This document shows, one piece after another, positions 11,287-22,005 of a DNA stretch of 64,000 bases. Numbering within the stretch: position 1 is the stretch's first letter; each line of letters begins with the position of its first letter. The notes under the pieces are model-generated. The model did no database searches and was not told the origin of the DNA. It saw only the letters and a list, made by a program, of their open reading frames with translations. This DNA comes from Ophiobolus disseminans. Its lineage: Eukaryota > Ascomycota > Dothideomycetes > Pleosporales > Phaeosphaeriaceae. The position numbers and the translations under genes were made by a program. The stretch covers positions 420,428 through 484,427 of the forward strand of contig MU006231.1 of the NCBI GenBank assembly GCA_010093685.1. The letters are read 5' to 3'.

Positions 11287-11778
11287 GGTGGAAGGTCTCG
11301 AGGATGCGATTGCTTTGAGATTTGAGGATGTCTGGGAGCAGCGTGGCTTGCCATGTGTGGCGTAGGACAGAAGTGGTAATTCGTGATGGGCAATTGTTGA
11401 TACACGCGGCGCCGGCGGATTCTTCTGCTAGAGCTTAAGCTCTGGAGTCTATATTGTATACTACCCGGTTCATTTCTTACAGTCTCCGCTCTAATTGGGT
11501 AATCTGGTCGGGAGGCATACGGTTAATGATACCTTTTCTTCAGCAATCAATATCTGGAAGTAGTCGGCACGTCCATCATTATTTCCTTGAGCACTGTGTC
11601 AAGTTGACTGTGTGCCCACTTGATACATTGGAATAATTCGCTGCAATTTGAACGCGGACATAATCTATGTCTACGGTAGGTATGGTGGCGTTGCGGCGAA
11701 CCAGCGGACCTCCGCATTCCCATCTCAACTTTTTGAGAGCATCGTCACCACCCCTCCACATCCCCAACAATCTCCACC
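11287..11778. other. Intergenic region between RIM1 and MTO1
   Basis: 492 bases between two tandem mitochondrial-function genes. It includes the 5' leader of MTO1. No separate gene supported. Confidence 0.5.
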
Positions 11779-13907
11779 ATGCAGCGAGTCGTTCCTCAAC
11801 GAGCGCATCAGCTTTGGGGCCATGCGCCACGTGTGCGGTCGTTCAATCGCAGGCGTCGAACCTTTGCGACGGTTTCCGGCACATCACAGTACGACTCGGC
11901 GATGCATACAATGTCACCAAAAACAACACTCTAACTCTTCATAGACCCTACGATGTCATTGTCATCGGCGGCGGCCACGCAGGCTGCGAAGCATCGGCAG
12001 CCGCAGCACGATCCGGTGCACGAACGGCCCTCATTACCCCCAAACAAGACAACCTCGGCGTATGCTCATGTAATCCTTCGTTTGGTGGAATTGGCAAGGG
12101 CACAATGCTTCGCGAAATCGACGCTCTCGACGGCGTGGTGGGGAGGATAGTGGACCAGGCAGGGACACAATTTCGGGTGCTGAACCGGAAGAAGGGACCT
12201 GCAGTATGGGGACCGAGGGCGCAGATTGATCGATCATTGTACAAGAGATACATGAAGGAAGAGATTCTGAATTACAAGGGTCTAAGCGTTGTTGAGGGGA
12301 GCGTGGCGGATATTATTGTGGATCAGACGCAAGAGGAAGGCACGACGGGGAGATATGGCAAGATTACTGGTGTAAGACTGGAGAGTGGAGAAATAATACC
12401 GACCGGGAACGTGGTCATTACCACTGGCACGTTTCTTGGCGGGGAAATACACATCGGACTCGAAGCTTATCCATCAGGGCGCATGGGCGAAGCGGCGACA
12501 TTTGGACTGAGTAAGAGCTTAAAGGATGCTGGATTCACACTGGGGAGGTTGAAGACGGGGACACCACCGCGGTTGGATGGGAAGAGCATCAACTTCAAGG
12601 TCTTGGATGCGCAGGATGGTGATCAACCACCAATGCCATTCAGCTACATGAATGAAAGGGTCCAAGTTGAGCAACAACTACTGAATCACGAAACACGAAC
12701 AAACGAAGCGACGCACGATATAATACGAAACAACCTCGACAAGTCGATACACATCAGGGAGACTGTCAAGGGACCGCGGTATTGCCCATCACTAGAGTCA
12801 AAGGTCATCCGATTCACGGACAAGACATCACACATCATCTGGCTTGAACCGGAAGGCTTTGATAACGACGTCATCTATCCAAATGGCATCTCATGCACTG
12901 TGCCGGTGGACGTCCAGAATGCGATGCTTAAGACAGTAAAAGGGTTGGAGGATGTAAAGATGCTCCAACCTGGGTACGGCGTTGAATACGATTACGTTGA
13001 CCCACGACACCTCCGCTCGACACTCGAAACGAAGAACATATCCGGCCTCTTCCTTGCAGGCCAAATCAACGGCACAACTGGCTACGAAGAAGCCGCCGGA
13101 CAAGGCGTCATTGCAGGTATCAATGCCGGTCTACGATCCCTCGGCAAAGACCCCATGATCCTCACTCGAGCAGATGGCTACATTGGCATCATGATCGACG
13201 ACCTCATCACCAAAGGCGTCTCAGAACCCTACCGCATGTTCACCTCACGCTCCGAATACCGCATGTCCGCCCGTGCCGACAACGCCGACACGCGACTAAC
13301 AGCCATGGGTCGAGCGGCTGGCGTTGTGGGCGATGCCCGCTGGGCCGCTTTCTCACGCGAAGCCAACGACATGGCCGAACTCACACAACTTCTCCAAGAA
13401 AAGACAATGGGCTGGACAGACTGGAACAAGAACGGTTTCGCTGTCCGCAACGACTCCACAAAACGCTCCGCATACGAACTACTACGTCTCCCTTCCACCA
13501 CGCCATCCTCCCTAACATCCCTCCTCCCCGCCATCTCAAACTTCTCCCCCAAAACCCAAGACCGCGTACACATCGAAGCCACATACGCGCCCTACGTCGC
13601 CTACCAAACCGTCTCGCAAGCGCGCTGGCTCAGAGACGAGAACCTTAAACTACCGGACGACTTGCACTATGAAAGCATCTTCGGCCTGAGTTTCGAGGAG
13701 AAACGAGCGCTGGAAGTAGCGCGGCCCGAGAGCGTGGGAATGGCACGCAGAGTCGAAGGCGTTACGCCCACGGGAGCGCTGCGGCTGTTGCAGTATGTTA
13801 AGGGCGCGACGAAGGGGGTGAGGGAGGCGAGGATGAGGGAGGAGATTGAGGAGAGGAAGAGGAGGTATGGGGGGGAGGCTAAGGGTTTGGATGTTGGTGG
13901 GATGTAA
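11779..13907 (+). CDS. MTO1: Mitochondrial tRNA U34 modification enzyme MTO1 (GidA/MnmG family)
   Basis: Two exons are preferred: 11779-11888 and 11945-13907, with a 56-nt intron (GTACGA..CTAAC..TAG). Splicing gives an N-terminus MQRVVPQRAHQLWGHAPRVR followed by SFNRRRRTFATVSG, a clear arginine-rich mitochondrial presequence. It joins to the FAD-binding motif VIVIGGGHAGCEA at residues 41-53. An unspliced start at 11667 is open but gives a poorer leader. The 690-residue protein has the MnmG signatures CNPSFGGIGKG, TGTFLGGEIHIG, YPSGRMGEA, GQINGTTGYEEAAGQG and SRSEYRM. The C-terminal helical end LPDDLHYESIFGLSFEEKRA then GVTPTGALRLL is also present. With an MSS1/MnmE partner it installs the 5-carboxymethylaminomethyl-type group on wobble uridine of mitochondrial tRNAs. 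The gene sits directly after RIM1. Confidence 0.95.
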
Positions 13908-14023
13908 GATTTGTTATATGTGTATCGTTCATCTCCCCAGTCATGTTCCTACACGTTTGATTCGATAGTCACGTGAGTCCGTGCGCTAGCGCGATGTACC
14001 TACCCGTGCCAATACACTTTAGC

Positions 14024-14966
14024 TGCGGGGAGCAAACTTGTCCTCTTCCTCCTCTTTCCCCTCAGATCTTGTTGGATCGTCGAATATAGCGTCTTCGAAG
14101 GAGACTGCTGTTGCTGGGCAGAAGCGCAAATGCCCTACGTCCTTGTAAGTTCATCACTTTGAATCAGTTTGCCTCATGCTTCCATTCGAACTCTCTTCTG
14201 ACAGCTCGTAGATCCACGGATCCCTCCGACACCGTCAGATCGGCGAATATGGGGTGTCCGGATGACGCTGCCGTTGCTGGGCAGAAGCGGAAACGCCCCT
14301 TATCCTGAAAGAGACCGAACCACGCATGATGCTGGGCCTGGTATTTGTAGAGCGTGGCGCTCGTGGGAAGCGTCTTACAGATTCTCTCGAGATCGAGATG
14401 GGCCGTGCTCTTTTTGGTACTTTGTGCGCATGGCCCGGTCTACCTCGATAGCTATGGTCATGGTATCATCGCGTAGCTGTGAGAAGTTGTACTTGTCAGC
14501 GAAGATAAAGAGATCTATGAAGATGTGCCAGTAGTGGTGATCGGCGTGGCGAGGTAACCTACTCATGGTCAGTCGACGCTGTGAAGGACTGTGCGCAGGA
14601 CTTACCGTCAGGCTTCAACCACGAGGGCGAGTGATTTGTATCTGCGTCGCTTGCCGTGAGATTGTTGCGAGAGTCGCTGCAATTGTTCTTCTTGCGCTCG
14701 ACAGAGCAACGGGAGACATCCTCTGCAAGTACTTCTTCGGAGTCCATGCGGGAGGCCTGGGCATAAAGCCAGTGACAAACCATTCCAACCGTCCCTTCAG
14801 AGGTATGCCTACCAAGATTGATAGCTTTCTCCTCACTCTCAACCGAAGCACCGTTGAATGCGTTATCGAAGTACTTCGAGTAGTAACAGAGCAGCTCCTT
14901 GTGAACTGTGAACGTCTTCTTCTGAGCACCACTGTCAACAACGATGGTCACCATGGAGGGTTCCAT
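14024..14966 (-). pseudogene. BTB/POZ-domain gene, broken
   Basis: Minus-strand remnants of a fungal BTB protein. From 14966 the first part reads MEPSMVTIVVDSGAQKKTF then TVHKELLCYYSKYFDNAFNG and CHWLYAQ, a BTB fold. It extends to a good donor (GTAAGT, near 14607). The next block at about 14560-14390, HYWHIFIDLFIFADKYNFSQ LRDD, is the conserved helix pair after the BTB domain. It cannot be reached in frame from that donor by any nearby AG. A third block (about 14385-14200, LPTSATLYKYQAQHHAWF) is again in another frame, and a duplicated tail copy follows (14130-14024). The usual C-terminal cysteine exon (C-F-H-E-H type) is missing on this strand. Two or more frame breaks make a functional product unlikely. 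Intact paralogues lie at 48838 and 50047. Confidence 0.72.
14035..14310 (-). repeat. Direct duplication of a BTB-gene tail exon
   Basis: Two minus-strand copies of an approximately 75-90 bp segment lie in direct repeat, about 14218-14310 and 14035-14133 in window coordinates. The first reads RFRFCPATAASSGHPIFADL. The second reads HLRFCPATAVSFEDAIFDDP, followed by an acidic run. At the DNA level they share blocks such as TTGCTGGGCAGAAGCG. Divergence between the copies shows that the duplication is not recent. Confidence 0.6.
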
Positions 14967-15044
14967 CGACCTATGAGAGCGTCAGAAGTTAGCTCAGACA
15001 GGAACAGGCAGCAGACTGATGATGAGTGATGAATTTACAAGAAC

Positions 15045-15356
15045 GTGGGACCTGCGGCTCGAGCTCGAGTCCCAGTGTCTTTCGCCTCCGACGTACTTCG
15101 CAAATGTACTCCGCTATCTCAGATAGATAAGAGCGCGTTGGAGAAAAAGTTGCGAGACGGCTGTTCTTTCCATGAGCATGCAGGTGTACAGAGCGCAAAA
15201 GACTGTAAGCAAAGCCAGATGAAGGATGCATCTTTCTACGTAAGCTTCTTGAAAGCCTGCATGAACTGTGTCTACAAGTATGATGGTCTCTTGATACAGA
15301 TGGCTAAACGTCGATCAGTGCAGGAAGTGGATGCGCAAACCTCTGTGGTTTCCTGA
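15045..15356 (+). pseudogene. Orphan C-terminal fragment of a BTB-family gene
   Basis: A plus-strand frame containing LRDGCSFHEHAGVQSAKDCK followed by QSQMKDASFYVSFLKACM. It matches the C-terminal cysteine module of the BTB paralogues in this window (SCTFHEHKSTSEQDCRC and SCAMHEHLVLDKDQCRE). No BTB domain precedes it on this strand; upstream is the oppositely oriented BTB remnant ending at 14966. It is therefore probably the missing 3' part of that gene, separated by a small inversion, or the last piece of a second lost paralogue. Confidence 0.55.
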
Positions 15357-15454
15357 GTATCATTTTTGGAACTTCGAAAGCTCATAGCAGAATTTCTTCC
15401 GTTGGGGTTTCTGGGTTTCTGGGTTTCTTTGTGTATGTTGTTCGAACAATTGTA

Positions 15455-17636
15455 TCATCTATACCTCCGCCCAACAACCGGCTGTTGCACGGCTCCTCTA
15501 GCAAATCCACAATGTTCAAGACCTTTTGGAAAGTAGCCCACAACACCCCACTGCACCGCGGAAGTCGCAGCCTCGCTATCATCCTCTTCAAGCGGCTGGC
15601 ACGCTGCCGAGATAGCAGCGCTACAACTACTCACCACCGGCATCGCAGTCTCGAACCGCGTAAATCCCACCGCAAGAATGCCGACCAGTAGACACCCCCC
15701 AACAACAACGCCCACCACCATTGGCAGCAACGAATACCCAATCGACACCCTCGTCGCGGGATTATCTAACCGCTCCTTCCATCCCTCCGCCGCACTATGC
15801 GCATACAACTGCACACTAACCAGAAAAAACGACTGCGAAATGATCCAATGCAAGAAACCCGAAATGATCATAAAAGGCACCGCAATCCTATACGGCAATT
15901 GCAAGAAATACGTCGACCGCTGCTCCCCACACGGGACACTCGACACCCGTAGCCCCTTTCTTTTCTGCGCATACGACTCCCACTCCCTGGCCAGCGCGAG
16001 CAGCGTGAGCAAGCCGTTATACGAGAAGTATACCCACGAGAGGACGAGCTGCGGTGCGTTTGCGATGACGGCGTTGGTGATGAGGGCTTTTGTGTTGATG
16101 TTGATCATTGTGCGGACGTCGACTTTGCCCCAGCCAATAGATTTCATGATGGCGAAGGAGGTGGCTGTTGCGGAGGAGCGCTGGCCTTGCCAGTATGCGG
16201 TTGTGGAGATGGCGTCTTGGGTTACCCAGATGGCGATGGTGAGGATGGTGGAGTATCTGTATGGTTTGTTAGCGGTCAAGGATGCTGTGTGGTTAGGAGT
16301 TTGGGGGATCGTACAATACGACTGTCAAGATCCAGCGTGTGCGACTTGCGGCTCCGAATCGGAATGCGCGTTTTCGCTTGACTTCTTTTGCTCGCGTGTC
16401 CCAGCGATGGCTCATGTTCAGCGCTTTTCGCAAATTGTCTAGACTTGTCATGCCCATGTTCTTCGTGCATGTATCGCTGCGGTCCAAGAAACTCGCCACC
16501 GTGTCGCCGAGATTCATGACCGGCGGATCGTTCATCTTCTCGCCCAATCTCAGGAGGATAGTTACCATGCAGATCGCTTTCATGGCGTTGAAGAAAACGA
16601 CGATAATTGCGATGGGCAGGCTGAGTTGCAGTCTGCAGCGCTCGGCAGGAGTTTCGCTCAAGCAGTACGCCACGCGCACGCCATCAAAACTCCATGTCTC
16701 GGGGTGTTTCCAGAAGTCCTTCATCCCAAGCTCGGTGGCCGAGCTTTCATCGCAGCTTCCAGCGCTGCAGGCCCAGTCTTGTGTTACCCATGGTCCGGAG
16801 AAGTAAGAAAGAAAGTGATCTGAGAAACTGTCGTTGGTGGTAACAAGGAAGACGCTGCCCCGGGTTTGGAACTGCGTGGTGTATGCCTTGAAGCAGTCAC
16901 GATTTTCTAGACGTTGGAGGCCGCCTCGAGCGTAAATGTCGCGTAGCCTTTTAGCTTCTTCGAGAGACGCGTATGTGCCGTTTGCTTCCTCGACAAAGTC
17001 AGGACTACTGAATGAGATTGCCCTAACAGCCTCTCTCCGGGTGGAATTGAAGGGTTCGATGACGGTGTCGGGTTTCAGGAGTGTTTCTCGCACCAGAAGA
17101 GGGTAGTAGAGTGTCGCTCCTGTGGATGCAAATACAATTGAGTTGTAGAAAAGATGCAGCGGCACCGTCGATAATCCCAGAATGAGCCACCGGATCCTCC
17201 GGCTTTTCGAGATGGACCTAATGTTCCTTGGACTCAACACTCCAACATCGAGCCACGACTTCTTCTTGTGCGCCCGGTCCAGCTCTTTCCTAGTGGGTGA
17301 TGACAAGCACTGCATGCAATAGCTACTTGCGCATAACAGCGTAGTACTCATAGCGTTAATGAGCAAATGCAGGCCCGTGCTCATCTGGCTCACGGTGTTG
17401 CACTTGCCTTCATAAAGAATCGGCTGCCCATCTCTTCCCCATCCATGCTGTGCGAGCGCTCCAATCGGCAGGAAAATGTTGATTAAGAGTACAAGACATG
17501 TCGACACGGTGCAGGTCAAGACTCCAAAGCGCCATCCTTGGTACTTTTCCGGTAGCTTTCTCTTGGTGGATTTAAGAAAGGTCGTCTCTTCTGAGTCGTT
17601 TGGTGCGTTGGATTTGCGAGGCCAAAAATCGAACAT
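15455..17636 (-). CDS. DUF6536 multi-pass membrane protein
   Basis: Two exons on the minus strand, 17636-16315 and 16256-15455. A 58-nt intron (GTACGA..CAG) joins WILTVVL to YSTILTIAIW. The product is 707 residues. The N-terminus has the DUF6536 signature YQGWRFGVLTC with a hydrophobic helix (TVSTCLVLLINIFLPIGAL). Further membrane segments include LGLSTVPLHLFYNSIVFAST, PIAIIVVFFNAMKAICMVTI, VIANAPQLVLSWVYFSYNGL and GYSLLPMVVGVVVGGCLLVG. A large extracellular-type loop with N-glycosylation sequons (NST, NGT, NDS) lies between. The C-terminus HCGFARGAVQQPVVGRRYR resembles the usual family end, which supports the stop. The function of the family is unknown; members are fungal plasma-membrane proteins by prediction. 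Confidence 0.88.
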
Positions 17637-18683
17637 CGAGAAAAGCCCAATCTTATTTGTATCTATCTGAGAAGGATGCTACGATGATTTACGAGGGATG
17701 TCGTGGAATACTGCGCCGCAGGCGGCGGAAATTTCGGCGCGTATTACTTCAGGCACCCTGCAGCTGTTTCGAATGTTCGCCCCATATCCGTGGCCATCAT
17801 ATACCAGCGTATGCTATGGACATATAACAGAAGGAAAACAAAATCAGGCCTATTGGTCTTTATTATTAAAGCGGCAACAAGTGTTTCGTGCTATTGTGTT
17901 GTTGTTCTGTTAGTATCGCACGGCGTGGACGGCCAGGCGCGTGCGACCTAGCTATTACATGCAATAATTTGAAATGTTCTGTGCGCTTTTTTAAAGATCT
18001 GCGTAATGCGTTTTTTTAAGAGAGATATATAACTTCTTAATTATCATTATTCTATAGCTGAAATACATCGGAATAAAGTTCGGTGTGCATGCGATACAGG
18101 GCAAGCCTAGTTCAGCGTTGATGAAGCGATGGATAAGAAAATGTATAATGCGCGTGTGTGGATGTGTTGCTAGTAACAGACTTGACCTGTAGTTGCATCT
18201 GTTGGACAGAGCCGATGGTCCACTGATACCTTTCACGTGATCGCGCGTAGCTAGTGCCTTGGCAGCCTCTGAGAGCCTTGTACAGGCTCTCACGCGCCTT
18301 CCAATACACATTATTATCATGCCAAAACTTGTGCCTTCCATCAGCATCTGTATATTTGTGTGCGAAGGCTATCGAGATTTATACTCATATCGTGACACTG
18401 CCCCGACGTTCAATCCGCCTGCTTCGCGACCAAAAGCGCGCGTCAAAAGTTATCGATATGTTCCTCTAAAGTAAATCCGGCCATGTTTTAGCATTTCCTG
18501 GCTTCCAGACTTCCACCTTGTTAGCACATCTCGTATTTTCGTGGCTTTGGGACAAACTCATTCGGCAGGAGATGCGCGCGGTACGCCCTTTGTTCACAAG
18601 AACAACCGCATGCTTAAAAGGAGTCAATTATTGTCCCACTCAGCGTGTAGTGCTTCTGCCACCGATTCTCCGAAGTCTTCCAA
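17637..18683. other. Intergenic region, locally AT-rich
   Basis: About 1.05 kb. A distinctly AT-rich patch at roughly 17980-18070 contrasts with the GC-balanced neighbours. Several short frames show no family resemblance. No transposon ends or RNA gene were seen. Confidence 0.5.
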
Positions 18684-19440
18684 AATGGCCAACCCTCCAC
18701 ATGTACAAGTGCTTCACTCAAGCGTCGATCCGGAGAGTGAAAGCGAGTTCCGGTTTCTTGTCAACGCTAAGCACTTCAAGTACATTTCCATAGCCGCTGG
18801 CCTATACAGTCTAGACGAAATGTGCTCCAGTCCCTCACTGGTGGAACTGCTACCTCAATTTCCGTCTGGTGATTGGAACGAAGGCCACGTCGCCCGCAAC
18901 ACCACGACCGGACAACCTCACTTCGCCGCCATCAGCAGGACCAATTTGCCTAGGGTCAAAACAATCTAGCATCCTCAGCACATCGAATATTTGGAGCTGC
19001 AGATGGGTCAGAAGCTTCGTTCCAACGTATACGAGGCCAGCAGTGGTCGCTTCCCCGGGTTAGTCATTGCCAAGTTTGCGCGTTTCTCATGAGAGATACC
19101 TCAGATAGAAGACGAAACAGCGATCTACGAAAGGATAGTGGGTCATCAAATCGGGCCGGAATTCCTGGGACATATCACCGAAGAGGGAAGGGTCATTGGA
19201 TTCGTCATGGAGCGTATTGCCGATTGTCGACACGCAACGCCAAACGACCTGTCACTGTGTCAATCGACTTTGTTGGAGTTGCATCGTTTAGGCATCAAGC
19301 ATGAGGACATTAACATGGATAACTTCCTCATACGGGGCGAGAAGGCCACGCTAATCGATTTTGATCTTGCGTCGCAGACGACCAGAGATGCGGAGCTGGA
19401 GGGTGAGCTTTCAGATCTGCAAAGGCAGTTGGAAGACACT
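18684..19440 (+). pseudogene. Kinase-like protein, two nonsense codons
   Basis: One frame from MANPPHVQVLHSSVDPESES at 18684 keeps similarity throughout to a large fungal family of kinase-like proteins. Recognisable blocks are LELQMGQKLRSNVYEASSGR, ETAIYERIVGHQIGPEFLGH and EEGRVIGFVMERI. The catalytic-type loop is HEDINMDNFLI and the metal motif is LIDFDLAS. The frame is interrupted only by TAG at 18967-18969 and TGA at 19090-19092. Both positions normally hold tryptophan in the family (..WHP.. and ..WEIP..), so each is one G-to-A change from TGG. No frameshift is needed. It overlaps nothing essential and lies tail to tail with the caspase-like gene ending at 19672. Confidence 0.75.
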
Positions 19441-19671
19441 TCAGCGAAGGTTGGGTCAAACAATATATGCCGAGTAAATGAAGTTCTCGCTTATCAGCCT
19501 CCACTAACAGTGGCCACACGCCAAAGAGTATCAGTGTTCAACCCACGATGCGACAGCTACCACGGGACATGCTGGAAGCCTTTGTCACATGGCATACTCG
19601 CTTCTCGGAAACCATATTCTGTCATAGCTAAAATCGAACAGAGACTAGTATTGATAGCAGTTGCAATACAA

Positions 19672-22005
19672 TCACTCGTCGAGCATAACTCCAACGTCCA
19701 ATTTCCTCAACACCTTATACTCGAATAGCCTAGCAAGCCTGGATTGCACCTTATCATCCTCTGGAATTTGGAAGTTCTGCTCAAGACAGAGTTTTGTGGC
19801 TAACGCATACGACGTGCCCATTTCAGGGCCAAGATGCTCCACGCGACTCAGCATCTTCCCTCTGATCGCGCCGACCTGCTCTCGCTGAACAAGCTTGCTA
19901 AAAAAGTCCGGCGCACGACCCCAGAACCCGATTTCAAACAGCAGTACACCAAAAGAATACAGATCGTGCTCTTTGGTATGCCGCTCGCTGGGTCTAGCTC
20001 CCTGTCGTTCGGGATGCTGGTAAACGTCTCGGAGGATGTCATTCGTGCTTTGCCGAGGTGTAGAGTGATGGGAAGTGAGCCGGCTAAATGAGAAGCCTGC
20101 GAGGTAGGGTTTGGAGTAATCAATTGTCTTCGAAGCGCCCTTTGGGAAGAAGATGACGTTCAGACTGGAGACGCTCTGGTGGACCCAGCTAACTGTGTGC
20201 CACTTCAGCAACGCCTGTCCAATGGCTTGGGCAATGCGAAATCGTTGACCAAGCGAGGGAGGTTGAAATGAAGGCCTTTCTCTCCCTGGAGGCCCTAGAA
20301 TTTCAAACAATGTGATGGGCTGTTGGGACATCTCGCATGGGTTTTGGAAGAGTAGACCATAGCGATGCTGTGCTCTCATCGGGGTCCAGCCGAGGCAAGT
20401 CAGAGTATGGAAGTCTGGATTGGAATTAGACAGGAGTTTAACCAAATGCTCCATACGCGCATCATTTCGTTGTTGTGCGCCTGTATCTTCGGCTGCATAG
20501 TACGAATACTCGACGAGTACACGGCCATATCTCGGGTGGACTTCATTGACTACGGAACAGGCCTTGAGGGCCGTCAAATCGGAGCGAAATTCTGTGAAAT
20601 GATCATTCCTTGCCAGCGAGTTGTGTCGGAGTGCGTTTTCGAAACGAAGATTCTCCAGGCGCATTTTGAGGGCCGACACTAATCCTAGATCTTGTGAAGC
20701 TGCGTCTTGGATTGCGGCTTCTACGTTGACTTCTTCGAGTAGATCGGCGACAGAGAGAACATTCCTTTCTATGGCGCTGGCCAACTGTGCAATATTCTCA
20801 TCGAAATGCGCCAAAAAGAGCCGGACTTTCGCCTCATCCAACGTACCACTGTCATTACAAGTAGCCGAGCCAACTTTTTTGGCAGTGTCATTGGGCGTAC
20901 CATTCGAAGAGAAGAAGCGCTTCAAGTTCTCCATGAGTGACCAATTGAAGGCTGTCCAGGCACGCTTCATCTCCGATTTCGATTCCTGGGACATTGCGTC
21001 AATAGTAAGGGACCTCGAAGCAGCCCGTTGAGATTGTGTGTCAGAGAGTGTCGGCATGATGAAATCCTGCGCTGCTGTTGCTCGTTGCACAAGCTCGGTA
21101 ACCTTCAATCCAGCTACCTCAGGAGGCACGTAATTGATCAACCACCTCCTGACTCTATCGAGCAAAGAGTAGTCGATGGGACCACGTATGATCATTTCCA
21201 TGACTAATTTGGTCTCTGACTGACGCATAGAGTTTGTGCTGAGGCTCGAGGAATGCGGTTGCAAACAAATCGTCGTTTGCGTACCGTGCGGAAAGTGAAC
21301 AGGGGTTTGTATCAGTCTCGTTCCTTCAGCACAGAGTTCGTGATATAGATCTGAAATCCCGGGATACACTTTCTGCGTAAGCGCCGATTCGACTGCCTCA
21401 ATGAAAGCAGTTGTGAACGAGTTCCGGCCAGGTCCGTTAGTTAAACATCCCATGGGAGCAGCCGCCAGGAGCTCAACATTTGAGGGAATGACGCGTGATG
21501 GCGCGGCCCGAGCTGCTTGAGCACCAAAACAGCAGTCCAGAATGATCAGGAAGTCACACTTCTGCCATAACCCGAGTTGTGGTTGGATGTACGACCAGTT
21601 CAGCACAGCCTCATCTGTGCTATCATTTTTAGCCGCCCAGACGCACTTCTGGCTGGGAAGTGCTTGATTGCCTGTTCGGACATCGTCGGGATCACCATGA
21701 CCACCATAGTGTATTATAATGAGTGAACGTGGAATGCCAAACATCTGACACACCCTGTGTATCTCGTCGTTGAGAGCGATGTTGCTGTTTTCTGAGGGTA
21801 TCTCGAATCGCAGGACGGTGTTGTAATGAAGTTTGGTTCGGAAGAGACTCTCCATCGCATCCGCCTCGCTCTTGAAGTCAAGGTCGGCATCTTTCCAGTA
21901 CAGTAGTAATACAATAACATTCTTATAAATGTAAGGTGAAGTGGAGTCGAATCGTTCCTCCAGTGCGCCATTGATATCCCGTGCTGTTATCAATCTCGCT
22001 GACAT
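19672..22005 (-). CDS. Caspase-like (C14) domain fused to a DUF7580-type pseudokinase
   Basis: An intronless frame of 777 residues. Residues 25-250 form a caspase-like fold. VIVLLLYWKDADLDFKSEAD leads to the His motif IIIHYGGHG (His103) and the Cys motif FLIILDCCFG (Cys159). The catalytic dyad is therefore present, followed by a NSFTTAFIEAV helix. After a helical linker, residues about 480-765 resemble the pseudokinase of fungal DUF7580 proteins: VLVEYSYY, ITLFEILGPPG, WVHQSVSSLNVIFF where HRD is lost, KPYLAGFSFSR where DFG is lost, and HDLYSFGVLLFEIGFWG. A protease coupled to a dead kinase suggests a regulated cell-death or incompatibility protein. That is inference; no experimental function is known to me for this architecture. 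It is convergent with the kinase-like pseudogene. Confidence 0.85.
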   Translation of the reverse strand: MSARLITARDINGALEERFDSTSPYIYKNVIVLLLYWKDADLDFKSEADAMESLFRTKLHYNTVLRFEIPSENSNIALNDEIHRVCQMFGIPRSLIIIHYGGHGDPDDVRTGNQALPSQKCVWAAKNDSTDEAVLNWSYIQPQLGLWQKCDFLIILDCCFGAQAARAAPSRVIPSNVELLAAAPMGCLTNGPGRNSFTTAFIEAVESALTQKVYPGISDLYHELCAEGTRLIQTPVHFPHGTQTTICLQPHSSSLSTNSMRQSETKLVMEMIIRGPIDYSLLDRVRRWLINYVPPEVAGLKVTELVQRATAAQDFIMPTLSDTQSQRAASRSLTIDAMSQESKSEMKRAWTAFNWSLMENLKRFFSSNGTPNDTAKKVGSATCNDSGTLDEAKVRLFLAHFDENIAQLASAIERNVLSVADLLEEVNVEAAIQDAASQDLGLVSALKMRLENLRFENALRHNSLARNDHFTEFRSDLTALKACSVVNEVHPRYGRVLVEYSYYAAEDTGAQQRNDARMEHLVKLLSNSNPDFHTLTCLGWTPMRAQHRYGLLFQNPCEMSQQPITLFEILGPPGRERPSFQPPSLGQRFRIAQAIGQALLKWHTVSWVHQSVSSLNVIFFPKGASKTIDYSKPYLAGFSFSRLTSHHSTPRQSTNDILRDVYQHPERQGARPSERHTKEHDLYSFGVLLFEIGFWGRAPDFFSKLVQREQVGAIRGKMLSRVEHLGPEMGTSYALATKLCLEQNFQIPEDDKVQSRLARLFEYKVLRKLDVGVMLDE

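Noticed and set aside
15678..16442. Plus-strand frame of 254 codons opposite the DUF6536 gene
   Set aside because: Antisense to conserved membrane segments of the minus-strand gene; it has no domain of its own.
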